Below, in pieces: positions 1-7,157 of a stretch of DNA of 38,144 bases. A model generated the notes under the pieces. That model was not told where the DNA came from, made no database searches, and saw only the letters and a program-made list of their open reading frames with translations. Where the stretch lies: positions 18,193 through 56,336 of the forward strand of contig NZ_NCQY01000016.1 of NCBI RefSeq assembly GCF_002894645.1. The letters are read 5' to 3'. The stretch comes from Salinibacter altiplanensis. GTDB lineage: Bacteria; Bacteroidota; Rhodothermia; Rhodothermales; Salinibacteraceae. Numbering within the stretch: the first letter of the stretch is position 1; every line of letters begins with the position of its first letter. Position numbers and translations under genes: made by a program.

Positions 1-292
1 CGTCTGCGAGCGTCAGGGCCGTCAGGGTCGGGAAAAGCGCGCTCACCTCCGTGAGGATGTGGGGCTGTTCCGGGTCATAGCCGTTCTGGTAGTTTTCGAG
101 GATGAGGTCGCCTCCTTTCCACACTAGCAGCGCATCTCCCGCCTTTTCGGCGGAGTAGGCCCTCGCTTGCTCCAGGCGACTCGCCTGCGGTTGCGCGCTC
201 CGGCCCGAACCCGCACATCCGGTGCTTGCCGCCCAGGCCGTCGCACCGAGAAGGACGATCGCGATACACCGAACAGATAGTGGTGATAGCAT
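1..292 (-). CDS. Serine hydrolase-like lipoprotein, N-terminal part (runs off the window)
   Basis: The minus-strand frame opens at the ATG at 292 and is uninterrupted for 97 codons to the window edge. Residues 1-26 form a signal peptide ending in S-T-G-C, so Cys26 is a likely lipidation site. The following part aligns by eye with the next gene upstream (378-1463): both have a 'V-x-x-G' strand followed by the helix that normally carries the S-x-x-K catalytic motif of beta-lactamase/DD-peptidase-fold hydrolases. Here the aligned residues are S84-A-L-F87, so the catalytic lysine is replaced by Phe. It lies 85 bp downstream of its paralogue in the same direction, so they may be co-transcribed. 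It may be a non-catalytic paralogue; the rest of the protein is not visible. Confidence 0.6.
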   Translation of the reverse strand, partial: MLSPLSVRCIAIVLLGATAWAASTGCAGSGRSAQPQASRLEQARAYSAEKAGDALLVWKGGDLILENYQNGYDPEQPHILTEVSALFPTLTALTLAD

Positions 293-377
293 CGCCAGAT
301 TTCTCCGATTGATTTTAGGGACGGATTCGAAGACCGGATGCTCTGAATTCGAAGAACGGACACTCCGGGGCCGGGCG

Positions 378-1463
378 CTATTCCTTCGTGGCCGATTCCT
401 CCTCGACGATCCGCCGGAGCAGGCCCAGGGTCTGGGTGCTCTGATACTTGACCTCAGCCCCTGGATAAGGGTCGCGCTGCATCCGGGCCACGACGAGGTC
501 AAGACCCGGAAAGACGATGCAGACATTGTCGAGGCTGCCCGTCGCCGCGTAGTTGTTTCGCTTCTGGTCGATCCACCACAGCAACCCATAGTTGGGCATC
601 TGCTCGATGGGAGTAGTGGACCGCTCCACCCACGATGCAGGCACGACCTTTCGGCCGTTCCAGCGCCCCTCGTTGAGCATGAGCTGCCCGACGCGAGCAA
701 ACTCCGTGAGGGTCGTTTCAGCGCCGCCGAAGGTGACGGTGTTGTAGTACTCGTCCGCCATGAGGCGGGTATTCTCCATGCCCAACGGGCCGAACAGTCG
801 CTCGTGGGCGTAGCGGACGAGAGGCATTCCCGCGGCCCGCTCCAGAATCGGGGAGAGCAGCTGGACCCCTTCGTTGCTGTAGGAAAACCGCTTCCCGGGC
901 GGAAAATCGAGTTGGAGATCGAGAACGTATCCGGTCGTGTTCTTCTCGGCCACGACACCAGGCCCCTCCGGAATTGATGCGGCCGTCGCCGAATCGGGAG
1001 TTGGAATCGTCATAGGGTTGCCAGTGCGGTCGCTCAGGCCTGATGTCATCGTCAGGAGATGCCGAATCGTGACGCCGGCCTCCGCTCCGGCGGTCCACTC
1101 CGGAATCCACTTGGCCACCGGCACGCCGACACTGTCGATGGCGCCATCCGCGATGAGCATGCCCGCAAGAAGCCCCGTCCAGGACTTCACCGCCGAGCGC
1201 GTCTTTATAAACGGGCTGCGATGGTCTTTCCGGTACCACTCCTGGACCACGTGTCCCTCGTAAGCGACCAGACATCCGAAGGCGCCTGATTTCTTGCAGC
1301 GGTCAAGGTGCGTCTGAAGCGCCTCTGTGCTGAGGCCCATGGTGTCGGCATTGGCAGAAGGCCAGTCAGTGACAGGCGTCTCCGCCGTGCCCTGGCCGAG
1401 ACCCTGTGCATCGGCGCCAAGGGGGAGGAAGAAAACGAGAAGGAGAGAGAGCAGGAGCCGCAT
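378..1463 (-). CDS. Secreted serine hydrolase, beta-lactamase/esterase (class C-like) family
   Basis: 361 residues. The ATG at 1463 is chosen because it begins a clear signal peptide (basic start, Leu-rich core, A-D-A-Q cleavage region about residue 20); the frame stays open upstream but lacks coding character there. The family's active-site signatures are visible: S90-A-V-K93 (nucleophile and general base) and Y195-S-N197. A 'T-G-S' near residue 308 sits where the third (K/H)-x-G motif is expected. Known relatives are periplasmic esterases, DD-peptidases or beta-lactamases; the substrate cannot be told from sequence. It is the first gene of a probable two-gene unit with the partial paralogue at 1-292. 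The palindrome at 1499-1516 lies 35 bp upstream of the start, where a repressor would act. Confidence 0.85.
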   Translation of the reverse strand: MRLLLSLLLVFFLPLGADAQGLGQGTAETPVTDWPSANADTMGLSTEALQTHLDRCKKSGAFGCLVAYEGHVVQEWYRKDHRSPFIKTRSAVKSWTGLLAGMLIADGAIDSVGVPVAKWIPEWTAGAEAGVTIRHLLTMTSGLSDRTGNPMTIPTPDSATAASIPEGPGVVAEKNTTGYVLDLQLDFPPGKRFSYSNEGVQLLSPILERAAGMPLVRYAHERLFGPLGMENTRLMADEYYNTVTFGGAETTLTEFARVGQLMLNEGRWNGRKVVPASWVERSTTPIEQMPNYGLLWWIDQKRNNYAATGSLDNVCIVFPGLDLVVARMQRDPYPGAEVKYQSTQTLGLLRRIVEEESATKE

Positions 1464-1490
1464 GGACCGGAAGGGATCTGGTTGGTACTG

Positions 1491-1520
1491 CTTGTTTAAT
1501 ACTACAAAAGTAGTATCAAG
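1491..1520. promoter_or_regulatory. Perfect palindrome upstream of the serine hydrolase, candidate operator
   Basis: ATACTAC at 1499-1505 and GTAGTAT at 1510-1516 are exact inverse complements around AAAA. An outer CTTG (1491-1494) and CAAG (1517-1520) can also pair, with a 4-nt bulge. The ACTAC/GTAGT dyad resembles operators of BlaI/MecI-type repressors, which control beta-lactamase-fold genes elsewhere. That link is inference: no such repressor is encoded in this window. Confidence 0.45.
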
Positions 1521-1944
1521 CGGAATGGCAAACCGAAGGCCACTGAACAAAACGGATATATCGGCCTCAGAACCTGTCGTGTGCAGGCTGCACGTGAAAG
1601 CAACAGCTCCGGAAGCGATAGCCGGAAGCAATAGATCCGGGAGCAACAGCTTCCCAACGGCACTCTGCATGGCCGCTTGCAAAAGACTTAGCTTCTGTTT
1701 CTTACCTGCCGCTTCCCAACTGCCACCTCCCAGCCTCGGCGCTTTTCTCAGGGACCACGGATGGAAGCAAACCACGAGGCTCACAAAGGGGGATTCCCGG
1801 CACTGGATCTGCTCGACCTGTCGCGAGCCGAGAAGATGCAAGGTCTACAGGGACAAGGAAATCCAGCGCGTGGAGTTAGGCCTCGGCGACGTGCCCGGTC
1901 TTGAGGAGAGTTGAGTAAATGCTCCGAACCGGCGTTGACAGACG
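1521..1944. other. Gene-poor stretch
   Basis: I see no convincing gene. The open frames on both strands lack initiation signals and recognisable protein content. There are weak, degenerate repeats of an AGCAACAGC-type sequence around 1600-1650. Confidence 0.4.
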
Positions 1945-2050
1945 GGAGAAATAGAAAAGACTCGCTCTTTCCCGGAGCGAGCTGATTTTTCTTCGACTGC
2001 CTTTGTGTTACCCAAAATAATAAAATCGGCCCCCGGATTGTCAAGGGGCA
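1945..2050 (-). promoter_or_regulatory. Promoter-leader-hairpin unit, copy C
   Basis: On the minus strand a TTGACA box (2044-2039) is followed by a 17-nt spacer containing CCGGGGG and CGATTTT, then an AT-rich -10-like region. After about 30 nt of leader comes a hairpin with stem CTCGCTC/GAGCGAG (1981-1975 with 1967-1961) and a CTTTTCTATTTCT tail. Copies A (27108-27210, plus) and B (7365-7486, minus) have the same order and nearly the same spacing (62-68 nt from box to stem). The leader just before the stem is nearly identical in A and C. No gene follows within several hundred bases, so a short terminated RNA is possible. Function is unknown. Confidence 0.45.
1961..1981 (-). terminator. Hairpin with U-rich tail in unit C
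   Basis: Seven perfect base pairs (CTCGCTC with GAGCGAG) around a 7-nt loop, followed on the minus strand by CTTTTCT. An A-rich run on the other side would let it act in both directions. Confidence 0.5.
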
Positions 2051-2280
2051 GCTGTAACGGGGTGGTGATTCAGGCAGTCTGCACATGGTAGCAACGGGCC
2101 CTCGACGGCACCACCCGCAAGGCCACCCGAAGGAGGCCTAGCTGTTGCTCCCCAGCTGTTGCGCTTCTTTAGGTTTCCGATACGCATCCGCGCCGCAAGG
2201 GTCACAAGCGACTACTTAGCCGAATAGATGGAAAAGCGTAACGCGTCCTCTCGGCCAAGCGCCCGATCGGGCCAGATTAC

Positions 2281-2423
2281 GGGGAGTCAGATTTTTGGCG
2301 ATAGTGGGGGGTACCAGATTATTGGCGGCCCCCAGCGCCTCCTTACCGCCGCCTCTTTGGCAGTGGATCAGAAGCGAGATAAGCAACGGTAGAAGGGGAG
2401 TACCAGACTTTTGGCGATGGGGG
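2281..2423. repeat. Three direct repeats like the multiple terminal repeats of IS21-family elements
   Basis: Near-identical segments of about 22 bp start at 2281, 2306 and 2396. They share GGGGaGT(ACC)AGATTTTTGGCGA and differ at a few positions. IS21-family ends typically carry several such G-run plus TTTTGGCG-like repeats. No istA/istB reading frame is present nearby, so this would be a solo end or relic. The assignment rests on pattern memory, not on a search. Confidence 0.45.
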
Positions 2424-2486
2424 GCAACTTCGTTGGCGATCCGGTCAGTTTGCCTGCCAGATCCGAATTCTCACGACCGACAAAGA

Positions 2487-2513
2487 CCGATAAGTTCGAC
2501 TTATCGGTTGTTA
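2487..2513. promoter_or_regulatory. Palindrome with a 13-mer shared with the recombinase-adjacent site
   Basis: CCGATAAG (2487-2494) and CTTATCGG (2500-2507) are exact inverse complements with a 5-nt spacer, and TTGTTA follows directly. The 13-mer TTATCGGTTGTTA (2501-2513) recurs at 19203-19215, where it also has a CCGATAA partner upstream. Both sites lie shortly before a small plus-strand gene. Operator or recombination site are both possible. Confidence 0.4.
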
Positions 2514-2586
2514 CTTTGACCTCCGGAAATCACTCCGATTCGGCCGGGGAAGGTGCGCATCATAATTCGGTTTATGATACGCCAGC

Positions 2587-2784
2587 GTGCAGCGCGAAAT
2601 TCGGCGCACCCTGGACACGATCAACAAAATTCAGACACGCACCGCTTTGACCCAAGCGGAAGTGGAGTACCTTCAGGCCCGCATGGCCGACGTGCTCAAA
2701 ACGCACGTGCAGAAAGACCGGCGGGCCGACGCCCTCGACGACTTGAAAGCCCTCACCATACCCTCGAGCCAGCGCCGCAACTAG
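2587..2784 (+). CDS. Small hypothetical protein, 65 aa, helical and charged
   Basis: A GTG at 2587 is the only possible start, because an in-frame stop lies at 2575-2577. Codon third positions are strongly G/C, as in neighbouring genes, which supports coding. The product looks like a short helical protein: central 'ALTQAEVEYLQARMADVL' followed by a basic-acidic stretch 'KDRRADALDDLKAL'. No family recognised. Its TAG stop overlaps the first unit of a 13-bp tandem array, and it is the first gene of the small-gene run that continues to 4052. An overlapping ATG at 2574 belongs to another frame and is not favoured. Confidence 0.6.
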   Translation: MQREIRRTLDTINKIQTRTALTQAEVEYLQARMADVLKTHVQKDRRADALDDLKALTIPSSQRRN

Positions 2785-2830
2785 CGACAGCTCAAAGCGA
2801 CAGCTCAAAGCGACAGCTCGAAGCGACAGC
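2784..2830 (+). repeat. 13-bp tandem array
   Basis: GCGACAGCTCAAA is repeated at 2784, 2797 and 2810 (last copy with one change), then a partial GCGACAGC. It sits between the stop of the 65-aa gene and the start of the next small gene. Confidence 0.85.
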
Positions 2831-2843
2831 GGCACCTGAACTG

Positions 2844-3173
2844 ATGAACGAACCGACTGGAAGCCCCGACAGCTCCCCAAGTAACAGCCCCGTAAGCCCG
2901 GGCGCTTTGGGCGAGCTCGTGGGCGGCATTGAAGAGCACATGGGCACGGCGGAAGAACCCGTGTGGCTTGTGTACGGCCCGAGGTGGGCACAGGATGAAG
3001 GGGCAGACCCGCCCCCAGACGGCCTTTCTGAGCCGGTGTGGGCGCCACGCGCCGGATGGATGGAAAAGGCCGAGGCCCCCGTTGGGGACGATGTAGACGG
3101 GCCGCTGGCACTCTACGCCCCGGACAGTATCGACCCCGACACGACCGGCCCCGAAACGATCGATTCCGACTGA
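2844..3173 (+). CDS. Small acidic protein with the shared leader, copy 1 (109 aa)
   Basis: The frame from ATG 2844 encodes 109 residues with a Ser/Pro/Asp-rich start, then 'NSPVSPGALGELVGG-IEEH'. The segment P-V-(S/N)-P-x-A-L-x-(E/D)-(L/F)-V-G-G recurs in the genes at 3173, 3521 and 3907 and in the relic at 6841. The rest is acidic, rich in Trp and Pro and unlike the tails of its neighbours (e.g. 'VWLVYGPRW', 'SEPVWAPRAGW'). The TGA stop overlaps the ATG of the next gene, indicating translational coupling. Function unknown; the Gly-Gly end of the conserved block resembles a processing site, but no processing peptidase is encoded here. Confidence 0.6.
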   Translation: MNEPTGSPDSSPSNSPVSPGALGELVGGIEEHMGTAEEPVWLVYGPRWAQDEGADPPPDGLSEPVWAPRAGWMEKAEAPVGDDVDGPLALYAPDSIDPDTTGPETIDSD

Positions 3174-3473
3174 TGAACGACCCTGTAAACCCGAGTGCCC
3201 TGAACGACTTTCTTGGCGGTCTTTTTGACCGCTTCCGAGATCGGGAAGAGTGGCAAAAGGTGTGTAGAGTGGCAAAAGGTGTGTGAGTACAAGCGGCAGC
3301 TTGCCCGTCGAGGACAGGCGTTTCTGTCTCGCCTCCGTGGAGAGCCTACGGCGATGCCGCCGGTGCCTGATCGTCCCGACAACCTCCCGAGGCCGACACG
3401 CCCGATTGAGGAAGTTCGACAGTCCCTTGCCGACCGTGCCGCTCGACTCGGCACTGAAGAGGACGAAAAGTGA
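3173..3473 (+). pseudogene. Leader-family gene, copy 2, frameshifted by a 19-bp tandem duplication
   Basis: ATG 3173 overlaps the preceding stop. As sequenced, the frame gives only 37 residues ('MNDPVNPSALNDFLGG' then 'LFDRFRDREEWQKV'), stopping at 3284-3286. A perfect 19-bp direct duplication occupies 3247-3265 and 3266-3284. If one unit is removed, the reading continues without a break through 'CEYKRQLARRGQAFLSRL' to a TGA at 3473, giving 93 residues with good codon usage. The ancestral gene was therefore longer, and a single duplication split it. The truncated 37-aa peptide could still be made. Confidence 0.7.
3247..3284 (+). repeat. Perfect 19-bp tandem duplication inside a gene
   Basis: AGAGTGGCAAAAGGTGTGT occurs twice head to tail with no mismatch. 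Nineteen is not a multiple of three, so the duplication shifts the reading frame of the leader-family gene at 3173. Confidence 0.95.
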
Positions 3474-3520
3474 GGATGAGCACTCGCCTTTACTTGGACC
3501 GATCCCAACGACGTAACCCC

Positions 3521-3910
3521 ATGAATCACCCTGTAAGCCCTGACGCATACGGCGACCTCGTGGCGGGAATCGAAGAGAAGACCCGCGGCGGCGGTCAGCA
3601 TCACGTGGCGGAGTTTTACCCGTCTGGGGGATTGGGCACAAGCCGAGAGAACGCTTTTACCGACCGAGACGCGCTGAACGAATGGATCGACAGTCTTCCC
3701 GATGGCGACACGGCCGTTGTGGTCAAGTTCGAAACCGATTCGCCGCCGCCGGACCACGAGCGGACAGCCCAAAGCGACAACTCCCGAGAGGACAACTCCC
3801 GAGAGGACAACTCCCGAGAGGACAACTCCCGAGACGACAGTTCCCGAGACGACAGTTCCCGAGACGACAGTTCCCGAGACGACAGTACCCAAAGCGACAG
3901 CGCCCAATGA
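3521..3910 (+). CDS. Small acidic protein with the shared leader, copy 3 (129 aa, repeat tail)
   Basis: ATG 3521 is chosen because it begins the conserved block ('MNHPVSPDAYGDLVAG-IEEK'), although the frame is open upstream. The middle part ('HVAEFYPSGGLGTSRENAF', then 'DALNEWIDSLPDGDTAVVVKFETD') looks like a small alpha/beta fold. The last 40 or so residues are Asn-Ser-Arg-Glu-Asp and Ser-Ser-Arg-Asp-Asp pentads encoded by a 15-bp tandem array, so the tail is highly charged and probably disordered. The stop overlaps the ATG of the next copy (ATGA). No known family recognised. Confidence 0.65.
   Translation: MNHPVSPDAYGDLVAGIEEKTRGGGQHHVAEFYPSGGLGTSRENAFTDRDALNEWIDSLPDGDTAVVVKFETDSPPPDHERTAQSDNSREDNSREDNSREDNSRDDSSRDDSSRDDSSRDDSTQSDSAQ
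3779..3898 (+). repeat. 15-bp coding tandem array, eight units
   Basis: Units of AACTCCCGAGAGGAC (three), AACTCCCGAGACGAC (one), AGTTCCCGAGACGAC (three) and a diverged last unit follow each other without gaps. The period is five codons, so the array stays in frame in the 3521-3910 gene and can change length without frameshift. Confidence 0.95.
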
Positions 3911-4052
3911 ACGATCCCGTGAACCTCGACTCCCTGAGCGACTTCGTGGGCGGCGTCTCCGACCGCGTGCCAGTGGAAGACGATGGGACACCGGCGCGGT
4001 GATTACCGGTGACACAGGCGCGGCTGGAACGGCCTCCCACGAGACCATGTAG
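3907..4052 (+). pseudogene. Leader-family gene, copy 4, frameshifted
   Basis: ATG 3907 overlaps the previous stop. The open frame gives 31 residues: the leader ('MNDPVNLDSLSDFVGG'), then 'VSDRVPVEDDG', ending at 4002. Just after, another frame reads 'GDTGAAGTASHETM' to a TAG at 4052. This matches 'GDTAAAGTAYHKGET' in the relic at 6841-7123. The two parts therefore belong to one gene with a single-base change between them. The downstream part present in the other copy is lost. Confidence 0.55.
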
Positions 4053-4105
4053 GCGAGACAAAGTCACGTATTGTCCCAGATGCTTCCTCGTTGAAGTAGT
4101 GCGCT

Positions 4106-6229
4106 ATGAACTCTACTCTCTTCCGATCATCCCTCCTTCTGGTGATTTTGGCCGTCAGTCTGGCAGGATGTGATTCCTCTGGAAGTGGAATGGAAGACTC
4201 GGGCACTTCCCCGACTCCGACAGTTACCATTTCATCGCCGGCAGAGGCCGATACCCTCAACGAGAACGAGACCATAACTCTTATCGGAGAGGCCAGCGAT
4301 CCGGAAGACGGAACCCTTTCTGGGGAGAATCTGGTGTGGACATCGAAGGTCGACGACCGACTCGGGAGCATCGAAGAAAGGCGGCTCGGAACCGGCGATA
4401 CGTTGACGGTGAATCTGTCGCCCGCGTTGCACACGATAACGCTGACCGCGACCAATAGTGCGGATAGAACGGATCAAGACAGCGCCTCAGTCGCAGTGAA
4501 CGGGCCCCCTATCGCCAGCATCACCTCGCCCGAAAACGAGTCAGGCGTCGACGAGGGTGCCGTCACGCTTACAGGCACCGGGGCTGACCCTGTCGGTGGG
4601 GAACTGGAGGGGGACCGCCTGGAGTGGTCTTCCGACGTGGATGGGTCTCTGGGGGTGGGAGACGGCCTGTCGCCAGCCCTATCGCCGGGTCCTCACGCAC
4701 TGACGTTAACGGTCACCGACCGCGACGGCGATACGGCGTCTGCCACGGCAGACATCGTCGTCGAGCAGCCCGGGTTCGATGCTCGCCTCCGCTTCTTAAG
4801 CGACTTCACGGAGGGCCAGAAGGGAACGGTACGAGAGGCACTCGCTCCCTGGGAAGGCGCGATCACGGGAGACCTCCGTCCCCTCTTCCCTCCATCTGGC
4901 CAGGCGGCGCAATGCGAACTTCAGGAGAGAGGCATCGACGACCTTGCTATCGCCATTCAGAAGGCGAATCTCGACGGGCCCGGAGGCACGCTTGCTCAGG
5001 CGGGGCCCTGTCTTGTGCGAACGGCGGACACTGAAGACTTTGCCACCTCCGCGTCGGGCATCGTCACAATCGACGCGGCTGACCTCGAAAACCCCAAGCT
5101 GAAGGAGATTGTCACCCATGAGGTCGGCCACGCCCTCGGTATTGGGATTGGAAGTATTCAGGGATGGGGCGAAAACACCACCGACCTCAATACTCTAGAT
5201 CCGTCTCACACAGGAGCAAACACCACGGAGGCCTTCGACCAGCTGGACGGGAGCAGCGCATATTTGAGTGAGGGCGTTCCCCTTGAAAACATCGGTGGGG
5301 GCGGAACGGCCGGGGCACACTGGCGACAGGGCACCCTCGGCGGGAATAACTTCGAGTCGGAATTGATGACAGGGTTCATCAACGCTGACTCTGAGTTGCC
5401 CTTGAGCCGCGTGACCCTTGCGGCACTGCAGGATATCGGCTACGAGGTGGACCTGTCGGCCGCCGATCCGTTCGACCTGCCCATGCCGCAAGAGACTCTC
5501 TGGCGGCCCGTTGCAGACGCCACGTTGAGCCGGCCTGCGTCGTCTGACGAAAACTTTGGCGTCCCGGGTGGAAACGGGCTCGCTGATGTCCTTGTAGCCG
5601 GCTCCAACAATGACATGCTCTGGTCCACGGACCCGGAGGGCGAGGTGTTTTCTAGCCTCGTACGGTTTGACGTTCCGTCCTCACTGCCGATGGGGGTCAC
5701 CGTTAACAGTGCGGTGGGGAACCTCGTGGTCACAGACCGGAACGCGGAAACCACAGGTCACGACATCACGGTGTCTCCGGTTGCGGAAAGCTGGTCGGAA
5801 GGGGACGTGACGTGGAACAACCGACCCGCACTCCGGGACACCATCGATGCATTTGATTTTGAGTCCTGCGAGCGATGTACCCCGGACGTGACGGGCGTGG
5901 CCCGCAGCTGGCTCACTGGAAGCGCCGAGAACCACGGCATTGCGCTCCGAGCGCCCGACGCGCCCATGGACTCGACCTTTAGCGTCGGGTTTTTCAGTCG
6001 GCACGTCGACCGAATTCCGCAGCGACTGTTTCGACGGCCCGCCTTGTTCGTTTTCGCTGAGACCGGGTCCAGCAGCCTGAAGGCCCGTCCTCAGGTGCAG
6101 GAGGGAGGGCAGGAATCCAGGGGGCGAATTCCCCTCGGGAATGACATCCGGAGCGGACCGCTCATTGGCATTGACGCGGAGGGACGCGTCGTACGGACCG
6201 GGCGCCTTCGTCCTGACCGCCTTCGGTAG
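4106..6229 (+). CDS. Leishmanolysin-like zinc metalloprotease lipoprotein with Ig-like and CBM96-like domains
   Basis: 707 residues. The start gives a lipoprotein signal with lipobox L-A-G-C22, so the enzyme is probably surface or periplasm anchored. Two Ig/PKD-like beta domains follow (about residues 35-125 and 130-220; each starts 'I(S/T)SP'). The catalytic domain has H338-E-V-G-H342 with A-L-G-I-G after it, a later 'A-H405-W' as probable third zinc ligand and an M-T-G-F Met-turn, an arrangement typical of M8 leishmanolysin-type metzincins. Residues from about 470 ('LWRPVADATL', 'SWSEGDVTWNNRP', 'DVTGVARSWL') match the DNRLRE/CBM96-like beta domain found at the C-terminus of secreted proteins. 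It likely degrades proteins outside the cell. The gene directly follows the small-gene cluster but has a separate start region. Confidence 0.82.
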   Translation: MNSTLFRSSLLLVILAVSLAGCDSSGSGMEDSGTSPTPTVTISSPAEADTLNENETITLIGEASDPEDGTLSGENLVWTSKVDDRLGSIEERRLGTGDTLTVNLSPALHTITLTATNSADRTDQDSASVAVNGPPIASITSPENESGVDEGAVTLTGTGADPVGGELEGDRLEWSSDVDGSLGVGDGLSPALSPGPHALTLTVTDRDGDTASATADIVVEQPGFDARLRFLSDFTEGQKGTVREALAPWEGAITGDLRPLFPPSGQAAQCELQERGIDDLAIAIQKANLDGPGGTLAQAGPCLVRTADTEDFATSASGIVTIDAADLENPKLKEIVTHEVGHALGIGIGSIQGWGENTTDLNTLDPSHTGANTTEAFDQLDGSSAYLSEGVPLENIGGGGTAGAHWRQGTLGGNNFESELMTGFINADSELPLSRVTLAALQDIGYEVDLSAADPFDLPMPQETLWRPVADATLSRPASSDENFGVPGGNGLADVLVAGSNNDMLWSTDPEGEVFSSLVRFDVPSSLPMGVTVNSAVGNLVVTDRNAETTGHDITVSPVAESWSEGDVTWNNRPALRDTIDAFDFESCERCTPDVTGVARSWLTGSAENHGIALRAPDAPMDSTFSVGFFSRHVDRIPQRLFRRPALFVFAETGSSSLKARPQVQEGGQESRGRIPLGNDIRSGPLIGIDAEGRVVRTGRLRPDRLR

Positions 6230-6285
6230 CCTGCTCGGGGACGACCCATAAACCGCCTACGAGCAAATCACTCCCCACACGTGTC

Positions 6286-6831
6286 ATGGGATCGATGAGC
6301 AACCGCACCACTAGGCTGGCCGCCGTGCTTTGTTTTGGACTTCTGGCGACTGGTCTTGCAGTCCTACAGGGATGTCGCCACACCGAAAAGGGGACGACCT
6401 CGACGAGTCAGCGTGCCGAACAGGATACGGTCCGCATCCAACCGCCTGGATGCTTCAGGCTTCGCCTCACGGCGGAGGGTGCCGAGCGGGATTCACTTCG
6501 GGCCTGGCTGCCGGCCGGGGCCCTACCGCAGATCGTCGAGCTGGACACGACCCGGGCGTCATCGATAGGCGAAGGGGCCGCGTACGACGCATACTCCTGG
6601 TTCGACAGTCGCCGCGAGTCCCGCCCATTTTCGGTGTGGCAGCACAGAAAAGACGGGTCCATCCGGGTGCAGCGCGCCGGGGCGCTCTCCGGGACACTGC
6701 TCGACCTTCGCCCCGACCGAGGAATGCTGAGCGGAGCCGTCGCGGTCTACAGGGATGCTGGGATGAGAGGGGAGCCGACCCGGCGTGAAGGGGCAGTGGA
6801 GGCCGTGCCAGTTTCATGTCCAGACACATAG
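6286..6831 (+). CDS. Hypothetical lipoprotein, 181 aa
   Basis: The N-terminus has a hydrophobic stretch ending in L-Q-G-C30, a lipobox. A second ATG at 6295 is an equally possible start. The mature part is Arg-rich and contains a conserved-looking 'PPGCFRLRL' and 'GTLLDLRPDRGMLSG', with no domain I recognise. It lies 56 bp after the metalloprotease gene in the same direction and may be co-transcribed with it. Its stop abuts the decayed leader-family gene, which begins in the same frame. Confidence 0.6.
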   Translation: MGSMSNRTTRLAAVLCFGLLATGLAVLQGCRHTEKGTTSTSQRAEQDTVRIQPPGCFRLRLTAEGAERDSLRAWLPAGALPQIVELDTTRASSIGEGAAYDAYSWFDSRRESRPFSVWQHRKDGSIRVQRAGALSGTLLDLRPDRGMLSGAVAVYRDAGMRGEPTRREGAVEAVPVSCPDT

Positions 6832-6840
6832 AGTTCCGGC

Positions 6841-7123
6841 AACTCTGTAAGTTCTAAAGTCCTGAGTGAACTCGTGGGCGGGCGGTGAAGAAAAGGTGTC
6901 CAGTGGCGGTGACACAGCCGCCGCTGGCACGGCCTACCACAAGGGCGAGACCGTGCCCCACCCGAGGTACGAGTGGCGCCTTTAGGAGCACAGAGAAGCC
7001 CACGCGCCGCCGGCTGGGGCCGCCCCAGACACGATCCGGCTCAACGTCGCGGAAACTGGCAGCAAGCCGTTCGAGCAAAAGCGGTATAGCCCTGAAGCGA
7101 CAGCTACGGAGCGCCCGGGCTGA
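6841..7123 (+). pseudogene. Leader-family gene, decayed copy 5
   Basis: No start codon is left, but 'NSVSSKVLSELVGG' (6841-6879) matches the leader block of the 2844-4052 genes. One extra base in a G run near 6880 shifts the frame. The next frame reads 'GEEKVSSGGDTAAAGTAYHK', then 'GETVPHPRYEWRL', a TAG at 6983-6985, and in the same frame 'APDTIRLNVAETGSKPFEQ' up to a TGA at 7121-7123. Codon usage stays coding-like throughout. A frameshift and a nonsense codon have therefore inactivated it. It shows what a full-length member's C-terminal half looked like. Confidence 0.6.
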
Positions 7124-7157
7124 ACGTGGGAGGACGGCCGCCTCACTCGAAGTCCAA

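Noticed and set aside
222..977. 251-codon plus-strand frame
   Set aside because: Antisense to both serine-hydrolase genes; no recognisable protein content.
1327..1914. 195-codon plus-strand frame
   Set aside because: The first part is antisense to the serine hydrolase and the rest has no coding character or start signal.
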